Source: Oscillospiraceae bacterium
GTDB taxonomy: Bacteria; Bacillota; Clostridia; Oscillospirales; Oscillospiraceae
Length of the DNA: 53,063 bases
Assembly: GCA_017937195.1 (NCBI GenBank)
Contig: JAGBEA010000048.1
Span: forward strand, 80,188-133,250
Reading direction: 5' to 3'
Shown here: piece after piece, positions 23,873 through 33,304 of the stretch
Numbering within the stretch: position 1 is the first letter of the stretch
Layout of the letters: each line of letters opens with the position of its first letter
Made by a program: the position numbers and the translations under genes
The notes under the pieces: model-generated
Database searches by the model: none
Told to the model about the DNA's origin: nothing
What the model saw: only the letters and a program-made list of their open reading frames with translations

Positions 23873-24178
23873 TCAAAAGCGGGATGCACAGTGTTGGGGC
23901 TGCTCCGGGTCATAATAAACGGTCACAGCGGATCCCTCCAAAGGATGCGCGGCGCGGGGGCTGCTCCACAGCTTGGCTGTATAGGTTATATCCTTTACAC
24001 GATACTGCACCGTAACGATGGCGGGGAATGTGGCGCCGTCAAGGGCGGATCGGCGCACAGACTTTGTGTTGACCTTCAGCCAATACTGTTTTTTGACGGA
24101 AACAACGGTTCCTGCGGTGGCTGTGCCGCCATTCAAAAGCGCCTCGCGCCCAATGCCAAGAAGATTTTTCAGCTTCAT
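23873..24178 (-). CDS. Small DUF3592-like protein
   Basis: This 101-residue protein shows the DUF3592-like beta pattern: GTVVSVKKQYWLKVN, then FPAIVTVQYRVKDITYTAKLW, then GSAVTVYYDPEQPQHC. The hydrophobic membrane helices seen in many DUF3592 proteins are missing. Function unknown. Start ATG 24178 has GAAAGG 5 nt upstream; an adjacent GTG at 24181 is possible. Its own promoter is at 24220-24248. Confidence 0.7.
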   Translation of the reverse strand: MKLKNLLGIGREALLNGGTATAGTVVSVKKQYWLKVNTKSVRRSALDGATFPAIVTVQYRVKDITYTAKLWSSPRAAHPLEGSAVTVYYDPEQPQHCASRF

Positions 24179-24219
24179 CACGACCTTTCACGAGTGTTTT
24201 TTCGTATATGTTCAAGGTG

Positions 24220-24248
24220 ATTATACACAATTTAACTGATGAATACAA
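24220..24248 (-). promoter_or_regulatory. Promoter of the DUF3592-like gene
   Basis: Minus strand TTGTAT (24243-24248), 17 bp, TATAAT (24220-24225). Confidence 0.7.
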
Positions 24249-24295
24249 CTCCTTTTTCTGCGCACCCTATGACAAAGGAAAAGGAGGTATCGCTG

Positions 24296-25006
24296 ATGAA
24301 ACACAAGAACCAAACGGAAACCGACGAGGTTTTGGAGGAGCAGGACACCCCGCGCCAACAGCTGGTGGAGATGGGCTCGTCCGTGGTGCGCAACAGCCAC
24401 GGCACCATCCACTGCCTGACCATCATCGGCCAGATCGAGGGTCACACGCTGGCCTCACAGAACACGAAAACCACAAAATATGAGCACGTTTTGCCCCTCC
24501 TCGCCGCCATTGAGGAGTCGGAGGAGGTGGACGGTCTTTTATTGCTGCTCAATACCATGGGCGGCGATATTGAGGCAGGCCTCAGCATCGCCGAGATGAT
24601 CGCCGGAATGACCAAGCCCACCGTCACGCTGGTGCTGGGCGGCGGACACTCCATCGGCATCCCGCTGGCGGTGTCGGGTAAGGTGACGCTGATCGCGCCG
24701 TCGGCGTCGATGACCATCCATCCGGTGCGGATGTCAGGCACCATGATCGCTGCGCCCCAGACCTACGGCTACTTTGAGCGCATTCAGGAGCGGATCATCC
24801 GCTTTGTTGCCGCCAATTCCCGCATCAGCGGCGAGAAGTTCAAGGAGCTGATGCTGCAAAACGGGGATATGTCCAACGATGTGGGCAGCATCATCTATGG
24901 CGAAGAAGCGGTGGCGCTGGGGCTGATGGATCGGGTGGGCACGCTGTGCGATGCCCTCAAATGCCTCTATACCATGATCGACGAGAAGAAGTACGAGCAG
25001 CAATAG
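24296..25006 (+). CDS. tepA: ClpP-like serine protease, TepA (YmfB) type
   Basis: This 236-residue crotonase/ClpP-fold protein has Ser119 in LGGGHSIGIPLA and His142 in MTIHPVRM as the likely catalytic pair, with LLNTMGGDIEAGLSIAEMI before them. In Bacillus the homologue TepA was named for an effect on protein export. It lacks a signal peptide and is cytosolic. The start is ATG 24296, 8 nt behind AAGGAGG; an in-frame ATG at 24239 has no ribosome site. The usual neighbour ftsK is not here. It ends at a terminator shared with the convergent M14 gene. Confidence 0.9.
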   Translation: MKHKNQTETDEVLEEQDTPRQQLVEMGSSVVRNSHGTIHCLTIIGQIEGHTLASQNTKTTKYEHVLPLLAAIEESEEVDGLLLLLNTMGGDIEAGLSIAEMIAGMTKPTVTLVLGGGHSIGIPLAVSGKVTLIAPSASMTIHPVRMSGTMIAAPQTYGYFERIQERIIRFVAANSRISGEKFKELMLQNGDMSNDVGSIIYGEEAVALGLMDRVGTLCDALKCLYTMIDEKKYEQQ

Positions 25007-25039
25007 AAAAGGCGGACACCCGATGGGTGTCCGCCTTTT
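25007..25039. terminator. Bidirectional terminator
   Basis: A 15-bp stem AAAAGGCGGACACCC/GGGTGTCCGCCTTTT with GAT loop lies between convergent tepA and the M14 gene. Confidence 0.9.
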
Positions 25040-25085
25040 CGCACGCCGCTTAAGTGAGGAGGTAAGCGGGGTAATTACAGGGGGG

Positions 25086-28000
25086 TTAAGCGATGGTGGC
25101 CTTCTTCTTCAGCACCACAACGGCTGCGCCGGAAATGATGGCGGTGCAAGTCCACAGCACCAGCTGGAAGGAGTCGCCGGTGGGAGGAGCGATCTTGGTA
25201 GCCACATACTCATCGCCCAGCAGGTTGGAGAAGACGAAGTTGCTGATGTAGGCATACTCATCTCTCTGGTGTACCTTGTGGGTCAGGGAGTTGGCGAACA
25301 GTGCCACGGTGATGTCGCTCTCGCCGTCAGCAGCCTTGCCCTCGTAGGAGAAGCCCAGCACGCCGCCGTCAAAGAAGGTATCGACATTGGCAGCGTTTCT
25401 GTTGGTGATGGGCAGGAAGCCTTCGGTAGGAGCCTTGCTGCCGTCCACCTTGACAAGGATCTCGGCACCATCGGGGATGGCGGCGAAGAAGCCGTTGCCG
25501 TAGCCGTACATAATATCGTCTTCATCCATGATGTAGCTGCCGTTGATCAGGTTCTTCTCGCCGTAGATAACATAGGGCATACAGTCCATACCGCCCAGAC
25601 CGGTGCGGGAAACACCGGACAACAGGTTGCCCAGACTTCTGGAGATGCCGGAGCCATAGCCGATATAAGGCGTGCCGGACAGAACCTCTTCCAGAGCGGC
25701 GCCGCCCAGAGAGGAGGCACCGATGATGGCGTCGGCCTCAGCTGCGTCGGTAGTGGTGTTAAAGTTCAGCAGCTCCATAGCGATGCGGTCATAGTTCCAG
25801 TTGGCGTTACCCACCTGAGAGGTGTAGATAAAGCCGGAGGAGTTCTGCTTGGATGCACCGTTGATGAACACGGTGGGAGCCTTGGTGATGACCTTGGCAG
25901 TGGGGAAGTTGTCGTCATAAGAGGTGATGCCGACAGCACTCAGGGTGTAGTCATCGGCAACCGTCAGGTAATCTGCGTAGCTGCAGATGAAATCGCCGTA
26001 GAACTCGCTGTCTTCATCGGTGACCATACCGACCACCTTGCCTGCCTGCAGCAGAGCGTTGACGGCGGCGGTGGAGGCCTCGGAAGCGTTGGAGATGATC
26101 ACATCGGCGTTCTTGGTGCCGGAGAACTGGCTGACCTTGTTGTCAGCGATGTAGTCCATACAATCTGCATAGTCCATCAGACCGCCGCAGGCTGCGCTGA
26201 CCTTTGCCCACTCACCGGTCTTGGCCACGGTGACCATATCAAAGCCACGGGTCTCGTTGAAGGTGGTGATGCCCTCGGAATACAGATCGGACCACTGGGT
26301 GATAAAGGTGCCGTCATACAGAGCACCGTTGGCCACGCTGCGCTTGGCCTGATACATAGTGACGATCATGGTGCCGGCGGGGTAGGTGACGCCGTTATAG
26401 GAATACTCGCTGTCGGTTACCAGAATCTTGACATCGTTGCGGCTCAGCCAAGCCATCATATCGTAAGCGGCATCCAGATTGGTCTGGTTTTCAGCATCCA
26501 GAGGAATGATGTAGAACTCGGGATAGAAGTTGCCGTTCTCACCCTCGCCCTTGAACTCGGGACGCCACAGATCCATCTCGGCGCCCTCGGTGTCATACTG
26601 GTCGCCCAGCCACTGACCTACCATCTCGTAGGCATCGGAGTTGGCGTTGGTCACACCACGTTCAAAGATCTTGGTCTGAGAGGTCAGCACGCTCAGCTTG
26701 CTCTTGGCCAGATAGTCGCTCAGACCCAGGCAGCCATAGCAGACAGCAGCCACGGTGTCATCGTTGTAAGCGGGCAGCTCCACGGTGTAGGCCAGAGAGC
26801 CGTGCAGCATAGCGAACTGGGGAGTGTAGGAGGTGGACATATCGTCCCAGGGGTACCAGCTGGCGGTGCCGTCGCCGTTGTCGTACAGATAGTCACGCAT
26901 GGGGGTGGTGTAGCTGTTGTAGCTATCGTTGCTTGCCACAGCGGCAGTACCAAATGCCTCGCCGGCGTACATCATATGCTCGCTCAGCAGGTCATACTCA
27001 AAGTTGGGCTCGTGGGGAGGGGAGCAGGGTTCGATCTGGAAGCCCTTCACTCTGCCGTGGAACTCCATCAGGGACACGGGGTTAAAGGTGCCGATCAGCT
27101 TCTGCATATTCTGGGTCTCAGCGGTGGTCTGGAAGGAGTTGTCGCGGTTCAGATCGTAGCCGCTGGAAGCGGTACGGGTGATGTATTCGCGGCCTTCCAC
27201 GTTTTCCTCGGGAACCAGGATGAAGAACACGTCCTCCAGCATCTCATCGATATCCACTTCAATGCTGTCGACTTCGTAGTACTTCTCCAGATCCACGACG
27301 CCGGAGTTGCGGTTACCGGCTTTCAGATAGCCCAGATAGGTGGCGGTGTCCTTCACCAGATCGGGGATCACAACGCCGTCATTGGCCAGCTCGGCAGCCA
27401 GCTGTGCTTCGCCCTCGGCGGTGAAATCAGTCAGGTCTTCGTAGACCATCTTGCCGTCGTCGGCAGCGCTGTTGAGCAGCAGCCAGGTGAAAGCCATAAC
27501 GCCGTCAGCGGCAGCCACCTCGTTGGCGTGGACATTGGAGTACATAACGGGGACCTTGATGTCGTCATACTTGCCACCGGCGATGTCAGCCAGCACGGCA
27601 GTGGGATCGGACTCTGCCTTCTCGGTGAATGCCAGCCAATCGGAAACGACAGCCTTGTCCTTGGCTACGATCAGGTAGGGCATATCCATTGCGGCATAGA
27701 TGTCACCGGAGGACTTGCCCATAGAGAACTTTTCCACATACAGATCGGTGTTCTCTGCGGCGAAGTCCACCATCTCGTCCAGCTCGGCATAAATCTCTGC
27801 CATGGTGTTGAAGTCATCATAGGGGACGATCTTCACAGCCACGCTGCCAAGATTCGTACCGTTCAGGCTGGCGTTCAGGTTGAAGTAGCCGCACACATCC
27901 AGATAAGAACCGCCGGAGCTGTGGGGGGCGCTGGGATCGGTGCCCCAGTAGCAGGTGTTGTTAAAGGTCACAACCAGATAAGTGACGCCGGATTCCGTGA

Positions 28001-28478
28001 CCTGCGAGGTGACGATATCGGTGAACATATCAGCGTTCTTACCGGTCTTCCAGGTGCTCAATTCGCCGCCGTCCTTGTGGTTGGGATACTTGTCAAAGTC
28101 CAGATACAAAGAACCGGTCAGGTCCTTGTTGCAGTCCATAGACCATACCACATTGGCCAGATCCGCATCAGCCAAAGCAGCGGTCAGAGGGATCTTGGCG
28201 GTAAAGGCTTTTTCATCAGCCAGAGAGATCATGTCATAATCGGCAGGATCGTCGCTGATGAAGGATGCGGTGGCCTCGCCGGCCAGCATCACGGGAGCCT
28301 CGGATTCCTCCTCGGTCAGCTCCACCTCGGGAGCTTCTTCGACCTGCAGAGCGATCTCATCGGTCAGCTCCTCGGCTGCGATGTCTGCTTCCTCGGCAAA
28401 GGTGGCGGGAACCGTCAGGCTCAGCACCATTGCCAGTGTCAGCAATACGGAGAATAACTTTGTTGTGATCTTCTTCAT
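25086..28478 (-). CDS. Large secreted M14-type zinc carboxypeptidase with wall-sorting-like tail
   Basis: This 1130-residue protein has a signal peptide (1-28, basic start then LFSVLLTLAMVLSLTVPATFA) and an acidic linker to about residue 65. An N-terminal beta region follows, then the M14 domain with zinc ligands His317 and Glu320 (NVHANE) and His474 (EFHGR), substrate residues Asn444-Arg445 (YDLNRDNS) and catalytic Glu567 (YTVELPAY). The long C-terminal half is unassigned. The C-terminus reads APPTGD, then a hydrophobic helix, then KKK, a sortase-signal-like layout with an atypical motif. It probably trims peptides or cell-wall stem peptides outside the cell. The start is ATG 28478 with GAGGAGG upstream; the in-frame region before it is 5' leader. 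Confidence 0.87.
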   Translation of the reverse strand: MKKITTKLFSVLLTLAMVLSLTVPATFAEEADIAAEELTDEIALQVEEAPEVELTEEESEAPVMLAGEATASFISDDPADYDMISLADEKAFTAKIPLTAALADADLANVVWSMDCNKDLTGSLYLDFDKYPNHKDGGELSTWKTGKNADMFTDIVTSQVTESGVTYLVVTFNNTCYWGTDPSAPHSSGGSYLDVCGYFNLNASLNGTNLGSVAVKIVPYDDFNTMAEIYAELDEMVDFAAENTDLYVEKFSMGKSSGDIYAAMDMPYLIVAKDKAVVSDWLAFTEKAESDPTAVLADIAGGKYDDIKVPVMYSNVHANEVAAADGVMAFTWLLLNSAADDGKMVYEDLTDFTAEGEAQLAAELANDGVVIPDLVKDTATYLGYLKAGNRNSGVVDLEKYYEVDSIEVDIDEMLEDVFFILVPEENVEGREYITRTASSGYDLNRDNSFQTTAETQNMQKLIGTFNPVSLMEFHGRVKGFQIEPCSPPHEPNFEYDLLSEHMMYAGEAFGTAAVASNDSYNSYTTPMRDYLYDNGDGTASWYPWDDMSTSYTPQFAMLHGSLAYTVELPAYNDDTVAAVCYGCLGLSDYLAKSKLSVLTSQTKIFERGVTNANSDAYEMVGQWLGDQYDTEGAEMDLWRPEFKGEGENGNFYPEFYIIPLDAENQTNLDAAYDMMAWLSRNDVKILVTDSEYSYNGVTYPAGTMIVTMYQAKRSVANGALYDGTFITQWSDLYSEGITTFNETRGFDMVTVAKTGEWAKVSAACGGLMDYADCMDYIADNKVSQFSGTKNADVIISNASEASTAAVNALLQAGKVVGMVTDEDSEFYGDFICSYADYLTVADDYTLSAVGITSYDDNFPTAKVITKAPTVFINGASKQNSSGFIYTSQVGNANWNYDRIAMELLNFNTTTDAAEADAIIGASSLGGAALEEVLSGTPYIGYGSGISRSLGNLLSGVSRTGLGGMDCMPYVIYGEKNLINGSYIMDEDDIMYGYGNGFFAAIPDGAEILVKVDGSKAPTEGFLPITNRNAANVDTFFDGGVLGFSYEGKAADGESDITVALFANSLTHKVHQRDEYAYISNFVFSNLLGDEYVATKIAPPTGDSFQLVLWTCTAIISGAAVVVLKKKATIA

Positions 28479-28510
28479 CTCATATACCTCCTCAGATATC
28501 AAGACGGATA

Positions 28511-28550
28511 GAATATTCAGCGAAAAACGAATATACAAGAATGAATATTC
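28511..28550. repeat. Inverted repeat GAATATTCA...TGAATATTC in the M14 leader
   Basis: Perfect 9-bp arms (28511-28519 and 28542-28550) are separated by 22 bp. They lie just downstream of the predicted M14 transcription start. Either an operator for a dimeric repressor or an mRNA stem. Confidence 0.6.
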
Positions 28551-28574
28551 AAAATTTTGCTGTTTGATGGGATA

Positions 28575-28603
28575 ATTATACAGCGGAGGTTGCGGTTTGT
28601 CCA
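28575..28603 (-). promoter_or_regulatory. Promoter of the M14 gene
   Basis: Minus strand TGGACA (28598-28603), 17 bp, TATAAT (28575-28580). The 28479-28834 gap holds this promoter, the M14 leader with an inverted repeat, and the divergent smc promoter. Confidence 0.75.
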
Positions 28604-28764
28604 CGCTGATTCTACATAACAATTCCTAATTTGTGTCAGGTGTCTTTGTGCAGATTTAACAAAACGGGCAGGGGAGCGCGCTGCAGGCGGCGCGGCAAGG
28701 CTGAATGGCGGGATGCATAATCTGTGAATATTGCTTTTTTTGATTGCCCCCGCACCTTTTTTTC

Positions 28765-28793
28765 TTGAAAAAACGCCGCTTGGCTGATATACT
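28765..28793 (+). promoter_or_regulatory. Promoter of the smc operon
   Basis: TTGAAA (28765-28770), 17 bp, TATACT (28788-28793). Confidence 0.75.
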
Positions 28794-28834
28794 AAATTAG
28801 TTATAGTATGCAATAGCAAAATGAGGTGAAGTAC

Positions 28835-31800
28835 GTGTACTTAAAAGCACTGGAAATTCAGGGCTTCAAGTCCTTTCCTGAAAAGACGGTTTTGAACTTC
28901 GGTGAGGATATCACCGCCATCGTCGGTCCCAACGGCAGCGGCAAGTCCAATATCTCCGACGCCATCCGCTGGGTTATGGGCGAGCAGAACAGCCGCCAGC
29001 TCCGCGGTGCCAAGATGGAGGATGTGATCTTCGGCGGTACGGAGAAGCGCAGCCAGATGGGTTTTGCGCAGGTCACGCTGGTGATCGATAATACCGAGCA
29101 TATTTTCAACCGCGACGAGGCAGAGGTGGCGGTGACCCGCCGCTACTACCGCAGCGGTGAATCGGAATACTATATTAATAAGCAGTCCGTGCGTCTGAAG
29201 GATGTCAACGAGCTGTTTATGGATACGGGTATGGGCCGCGAGGGCTACTCCATCATCGGTCAGGGCAAGATCGACGAGATCCTCTCCGTCAAGAGCGGTG
29301 AGCGCCGCGAGATCTTTGAGGAGGCGGCAGGTATCTCCAAGTTCCGCCACCGCAAGGAGGAGTCCGAGCGCAAGCTGGCGCGCACTGAGGAGAATCTGGT
29401 GCGCATCAACGATAAGATCGCCGAGCTGGAGCTGCAGGTGGAGCCGCTGCGCAAGCAGGCGGAGGTGGCCAAGAAATACCTCATTCTGCGCGACGAGCTG
29501 CGTGTACTGGAGATCAGCGTGTGGCTGGAGCAGCTGCAGGCGCTGAAAACCGCGTCGTTCAAGCTGCAAAGCGACTTCAAGACGGCGCAGGAGGATCAGC
29601 AGCGCGCCAAAGAGGCACTGGACGCCGTCTATGCTGAGGCGGAGCGCTGCGCTGAGCAGGTGCGGCAGAACGATGTGGATGCCGAAGCGCTGCGTGGCGA
29701 GATGAGCGCGCTGGAAGCCGAGGCGTCGGAGCTGGAAGCCTCCATCGCTGTGCTGAAAACGGGGATGGAGCACAATGCCGAGTCCATTTCCCGCCTTGAC
29801 CGCGAGATGACGGAGAGCAATCACCGCACCGAAACGCTGCAGGGTCAGGTGGACGCCATCGACAGCCGTATCGTTGAGATCGACGATGAGAGCGCCCGAC
29901 TGGAGCAGGCGCTGACGGAGCTGATGGACAGCGTGCGCCGCGTGGCGGAGTCTGCAGGCAGCGCCGCCAAGGAGTCCGAGGCTCTGCGGGCCAAGGAAAC
30001 GCTGGAGCGCAGCGCCGCCGCGGATGAGCGCGCCGCCCTTTCCGCTATGAAGGCCTCCGTCCACGAGATCGCCGAGCGCCGCACCGCACTGGAGGCGGAG
30101 CTGGCAGCCGCGCAGGAGAAGCTGGAGAACGGACGCAAAGAGTCCCGCGAGAATCGCAAGGCACTGAATGCCGCCCGTGAAGAGGCGCAGGCAGTTACCA
30201 ATATTATCGAAGGTCACAGTCTGAAGATGGAGGGTCGCCGCCGCCGCGCGGAGGAGGCCGCCCAGAAGAAGCTGCAGCTGACGATGGAGGAGAACAATCT
30301 GCGCTCCCGCGTCCATCTGCTGGGCGAGATGGAGAAGGAATATGAGGGCTTCTCCAAGGCGGTCAAGACGGTGATGCAGGCGTCGCAGAAGAACGCCCTG
30401 CGCGGTGTCCACGGCCCCGTGGCCAGCTTGATGACCACCGAGAACCGCTATACTGTGGCCATCGAGATCGCGCTGGGCGCAGGTATGCAGAACATCGTGG
30501 TGGATCGGGAAGAGGATGCCAAGAGCGCCATCGGCTATCTGAAGCAGCGCGACGCAGGCCGCGCCACCTTCCTGCCCATGACCGCCATCCGCGGCAGTGA
30601 GCTGCGTGAGAAGCAGGTGGCGGAGGAATACGGCTTTGTGGGCATCGCCTCGCAGCTGATCCGTTACGACAAGAAATATGATGGCATCTTTGCCGATTTG
30701 CTGGGCCGCACCGTGGTGGTGGAGGATCTGGACTGCGGCATTGCCATCTCCCGTAAATATCATAACAGCTTCCGCATCGTCACGCTGGACGGTCAGGTCA
30801 TCAACCGCGGCGGCAGTATGACGGGCGGCAGCGTCAGCCGCAGCGCAGGCGTGCTGTCCCGCGCCAACGAGCTGAAAGCACTGCTGGCCAAGCAGGGCGA
30901 TCTGGAGAAGGCGCTGCAGGAGGCAACCGTCCGCGCCGAGGAGCTGGAGCGCGAGGTGCAGAAGGCGCAGTATGAGCTGGATGTGGCCCGTGAGCAGCAG
31001 CGCAAGGCGGAGGACGATGTGCTGATGCTGGAGGGTAAGCAGAACCACTACGATATCCTCACCGATAATCTGGAGCTGAGCTGCGAGACCATGGAGCAGG
31101 AGCTGGAAAATCTGGATGTGCGCACCAAGAGCGATGAAAAGCGTATGGAAGAGGTGGAGCGCCAGATCGCCGTCCACGAAGCCAACGCCGAGGAGCTGCG
31201 CCGTCAGGCGGAGGAGAATCTGTCCGGACAGAGTGATCTGCAGGCCGAGACGGACCGCCTTGCCCAGAGCATCAGCGAAAATAAGGAGGCCAAGGCCGCC
31301 CTTTCGGCGGAGCGCGAGGCTTCCGTGAAGAACCGTGACGATCTCAAGGCGCTGCAGGCAGATCTGCTGAACGACCGCAGCAGCCGTGAGGAGCTGGCGG
31401 AGCAGTTCCGCCGCGATAACGACGCCGCCAAGGCACAGATGGAGCAGCAGGAGAGCGCTTTGCAGCAGCTGCGCGCAAAGGGCGAGGAACTGCGCGGCGA
31501 GCTGCAGAAGCTGGGCGAGGAAAAGATGGCGCTGGAGGCACGGCGCACGGGTCAGAATCAGCAGATTCAGGATTGCAACGACCATCTGCTGGATACCGAG
31601 CGCGAGGTTGCCCGTCTGGATCAGAAGCTGAACGCCGGCGCTATGGAGGAAAAGACCATCCTCGACAAGCTGTGGGAGCGCTACGAGCTGAGTCACAGCG
31701 AGGCCATGGAGCAGCGGATGGAGCTGGAGAGCGTGCCCAAGGCAACCCGCCGCATTGCGGAGCTGAACCGTGAGATCAAGAGCCTCGGCACGCCCAACAT

Positions 31801-32404
31801 CGGCGCCATCGAGGAGTTCGACCGCGTCAACACCCGCTATACCTATCTGTCCGAGCAGCGCACCGATGTGGAGAAGGCCAAGGAGGAGCTGGGCGGCATC
31901 ATCGATGAGATCACCCGCCAGATGACGGAGATCTTTGCCGTGCAGTTCAAGCTGCTGAACGAGAGTTTCCAGGAGACGTTTTTGGAGCTGTTCGGCGGCG
32001 GTCAGGCCCGCTTGGAGCTGGAGGACGAGAACGATATTCTGGGCTGCGGCATCGAGATTAAGGTGCAGCCCCCCGGAAAGCAGCTCAAGACAATCACGCT
32101 GCTGTCCGGCGGCGAGAAGGCGTTCGTTGCCATCGCGCTGTACTTCTCCATTTTGAAGGTACATCCCACGCCCTTCTGCGTGATGGATGAGATCGAGGCG
32201 GCACTGGACGAGGCCAACGTGGTGCGCTATGCCCGCTATATGCGCCGCATCGCCGGTAAGACCCAGTTTATCGTCATTACCCACCGCCGCGGCACGATGG
32301 AAGAGGCGGATGTGCTCTATGGCGTGACTATGCAGGAGCGCGGCGTGTCCCGCATCCTGACCGCCAACCTCAACGAGCTGTCCAAGGAACTGAAGATCAA
32401 GTAA
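28835..32404 (+). CDS. smc: Chromosome segregation ATPase SMC
   Basis: This 1189-residue protein is full length for bacterial SMC (about 1190). The head halves are at the two ends: Walker A GPNGSGKSN (Lys37) near the N-terminus, and signature LLSGGEKAFVAIAL with Walker B FCVMDEIEAALDEANV near the C-terminus. Two long coiled coils (about 165-500 and 660-1010) flank the hinge, which contains RGVHGPVASLM and INRGGSMTGGS. It condenses and segregates the chromosome with ScpAB. The start is GTG 28835, giving the family-typical MYLKALEIQGFKSF behind GAGGTGA; the upstream GTG 28826 overlaps that site. First gene of the operon to rsfS. Confidence 0.97.
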   Translation: MYLKALEIQGFKSFPEKTVLNFGEDITAIVGPNGSGKSNISDAIRWVMGEQNSRQLRGAKMEDVIFGGTEKRSQMGFAQVTLVIDNTEHIFNRDEAEVAVTRRYYRSGESEYYINKQSVRLKDVNELFMDTGMGREGYSIIGQGKIDEILSVKSGERREIFEEAAGISKFRHRKEESERKLARTEENLVRINDKIAELELQVEPLRKQAEVAKKYLILRDELRVLEISVWLEQLQALKTASFKLQSDFKTAQEDQQRAKEALDAVYAEAERCAEQVRQNDVDAEALRGEMSALEAEASELEASIAVLKTGMEHNAESISRLDREMTESNHRTETLQGQVDAIDSRIVEIDDESARLEQALTELMDSVRRVAESAGSAAKESEALRAKETLERSAAADERAALSAMKASVHEIAERRTALEAELAAAQEKLENGRKESRENRKALNAAREEAQAVTNIIEGHSLKMEGRRRRAEEAAQKKLQLTMEENNLRSRVHLLGEMEKEYEGFSKAVKTVMQASQKNALRGVHGPVASLMTTENRYTVAIEIALGAGMQNIVVDREEDAKSAIGYLKQRDAGRATFLPMTAIRGSELREKQVAEEYGFVGIASQLIRYDKKYDGIFADLLGRTVVVEDLDCGIAISRKYHNSFRIVTLDGQVINRGGSMTGGSVSRSAGVLSRANELKALLAKQGDLEKALQEATVRAEELEREVQKAQYELDVAREQQRKAEDDVLMLEGKQNHYDILTDNLELSCETMEQELENLDVRTKSDEKRMEEVERQIAVHEANAEELRRQAEENLSGQSDLQAETDRLAQSISENKEAKAALSAEREASVKNRDDLKALQADLLNDRSSREELAEQFRRDNDAAKAQMEQQESALQQLRAKGEELRGELQKLGEEKMALEARRTGQNQQIQDCNDHLLDTEREVARLDQKLNAGAMEEKTILDKLWERYELSHSEAMEQRMELESVPKATRRIAELNREIKSLGTPNIGAIEEFDRVNTRYTYLSEQRTDVEKAKEELGGIIDEITRQMTEIFAVQFKLLNESFQETFLELFGGGQARLELEDENDILGCGIEIKVQPPGKQLKTITLLSGGEKAFVAIALYFSILKVHPTPFCVMDEIEAALDEANVVRYARYMRRIAGKTQFIVITHRRGTMEEADVLYGVTMQERGVSRILTANLNELSKELKIK

Positions 32405-32420
32405 GCAGGGAGGGACCGAT

Positions 32421-33290
32421 ATGGGACTCTTTAGTAAATTCAAAAAAGCGTGGTTTGCCCCCATGTCCTTTGAGGAGCTGGGCGAGGAGTTTTACGAGGA
32501 ACTGGAAGAGAACCTCATTCTCGCCGATGTGGGTATGAACATTGCCGTGGACGCGGTGGAACAGCTGCGCAAGCGCGCTTACAAGGAAAACCTGATGGGT
32601 GCAGAAAAGGTGAAAGCTGCGCTGCGCGAGATCCTCGCTGAAAAGCTGAATGTGGGCGATACGGCGCTGCAGCTGCATACCAAGCCCTCCATCGCGCTGA
32701 TCATCGGCGTCAACGGCGTGGGCAAGACCACCTCTATCGGCAAGCTGGCACACCGTATGAAGCAGGAGGGCAAGAAGGTGCTGCTGTGCGCCGGTGATAC
32801 CTTCCGTGCCGCCGCAGCCGATCAGCTGGAGATCTGGGCGAACCGCGCAGATGTGGACATCGTCCGCCAGCACGAGGGCGCCGACCCCGGCGCTGTGCTG
32901 TTTGACGGTCTGCAGGCCGCCAAGGCACGCGGCACCGATGTGGTGCTGTGCGATACGGCGGGACGCCTGCACAATAAGCAGAATCTGATGAATGAGCTTG
33001 CCAAAATGCGCAAGATCATCGAGCGTGAGACCCCCGATGCCGATAAGGAGACGCTGCTGGTGCTGGATGCCACCACCGGACAGAACGGACTCATTCAGGC
33101 CCGCCAGTTTAAGGAGACCGCCGGTCTTACCGGTATCATCCTTACCAAGCTGGACGGCACTGCCAAGGGCGGTATCGTCATCGCCATTGCGCAGGAGCTG
33201 CAGGTGCCTGTGAAGTTCGTGGGTCTGGGCGAGGGCATCGACGATCTGCAGCCCTTTGACGCGATGGAATTCCTCGAGGCAATGATTTAA
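32421..33290 (+). CDS. ftsY: Signal recognition particle receptor FtsY
   Basis: This 289-residue SRP GTPase targets nascent membrane proteins to the translocon. The NG domain has P-loop GVNGVGKTT (Lys102), [22 protein letters not shown] and [11 protein letters not shown]. The acidic A domain is almost absent, as in many Firmicutes, and [11 protein letters not shown] may serve as a membrane-binding amphipathic helix. It is 16 nt after smc, a classic smc-ftsY pair. Confidence 0.97.
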   Translation: MGLFSKFKKAWFAPMSFEELGEEFYEELEENLILADVGMNIAVDAVEQLRKRAYKENLMGAEKVKAALREILAEKLNVGDTALQLHTKPSIALIIGVNGVGKTTSIGKLAHRMKQEGKKVLLCAGDTFRAAAADQLEIWANRADVDIVRQHEGADPGAVLFDGLQAAKARGTDVVLCDTAGRLHNKQNLMNELAKMRKIIERETPDADKETLLVLDATTGQNGLIQARQFKETAGLTGIILTKLDGTAKGGIVIAIAQELQVPVKFVGLGEGIDDLQPFDAMEFLEAMI

Positions 33291-33304
33291 TAGGAGTAAT
33301 GGAT

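Noticed and set aside
25023-28457. 1144-codon open frame opposite the M14 gene
   Set aside because: Antisense shadow; it begins inside a terminator and shows no recognisable domain.
28841-32464. 1207-codon open frame opposite smc
   Set aside because: The Leu/His/Gln-rich antisense translation mirrors SMC codon bias. It has no family motif and crosses into ftsY.
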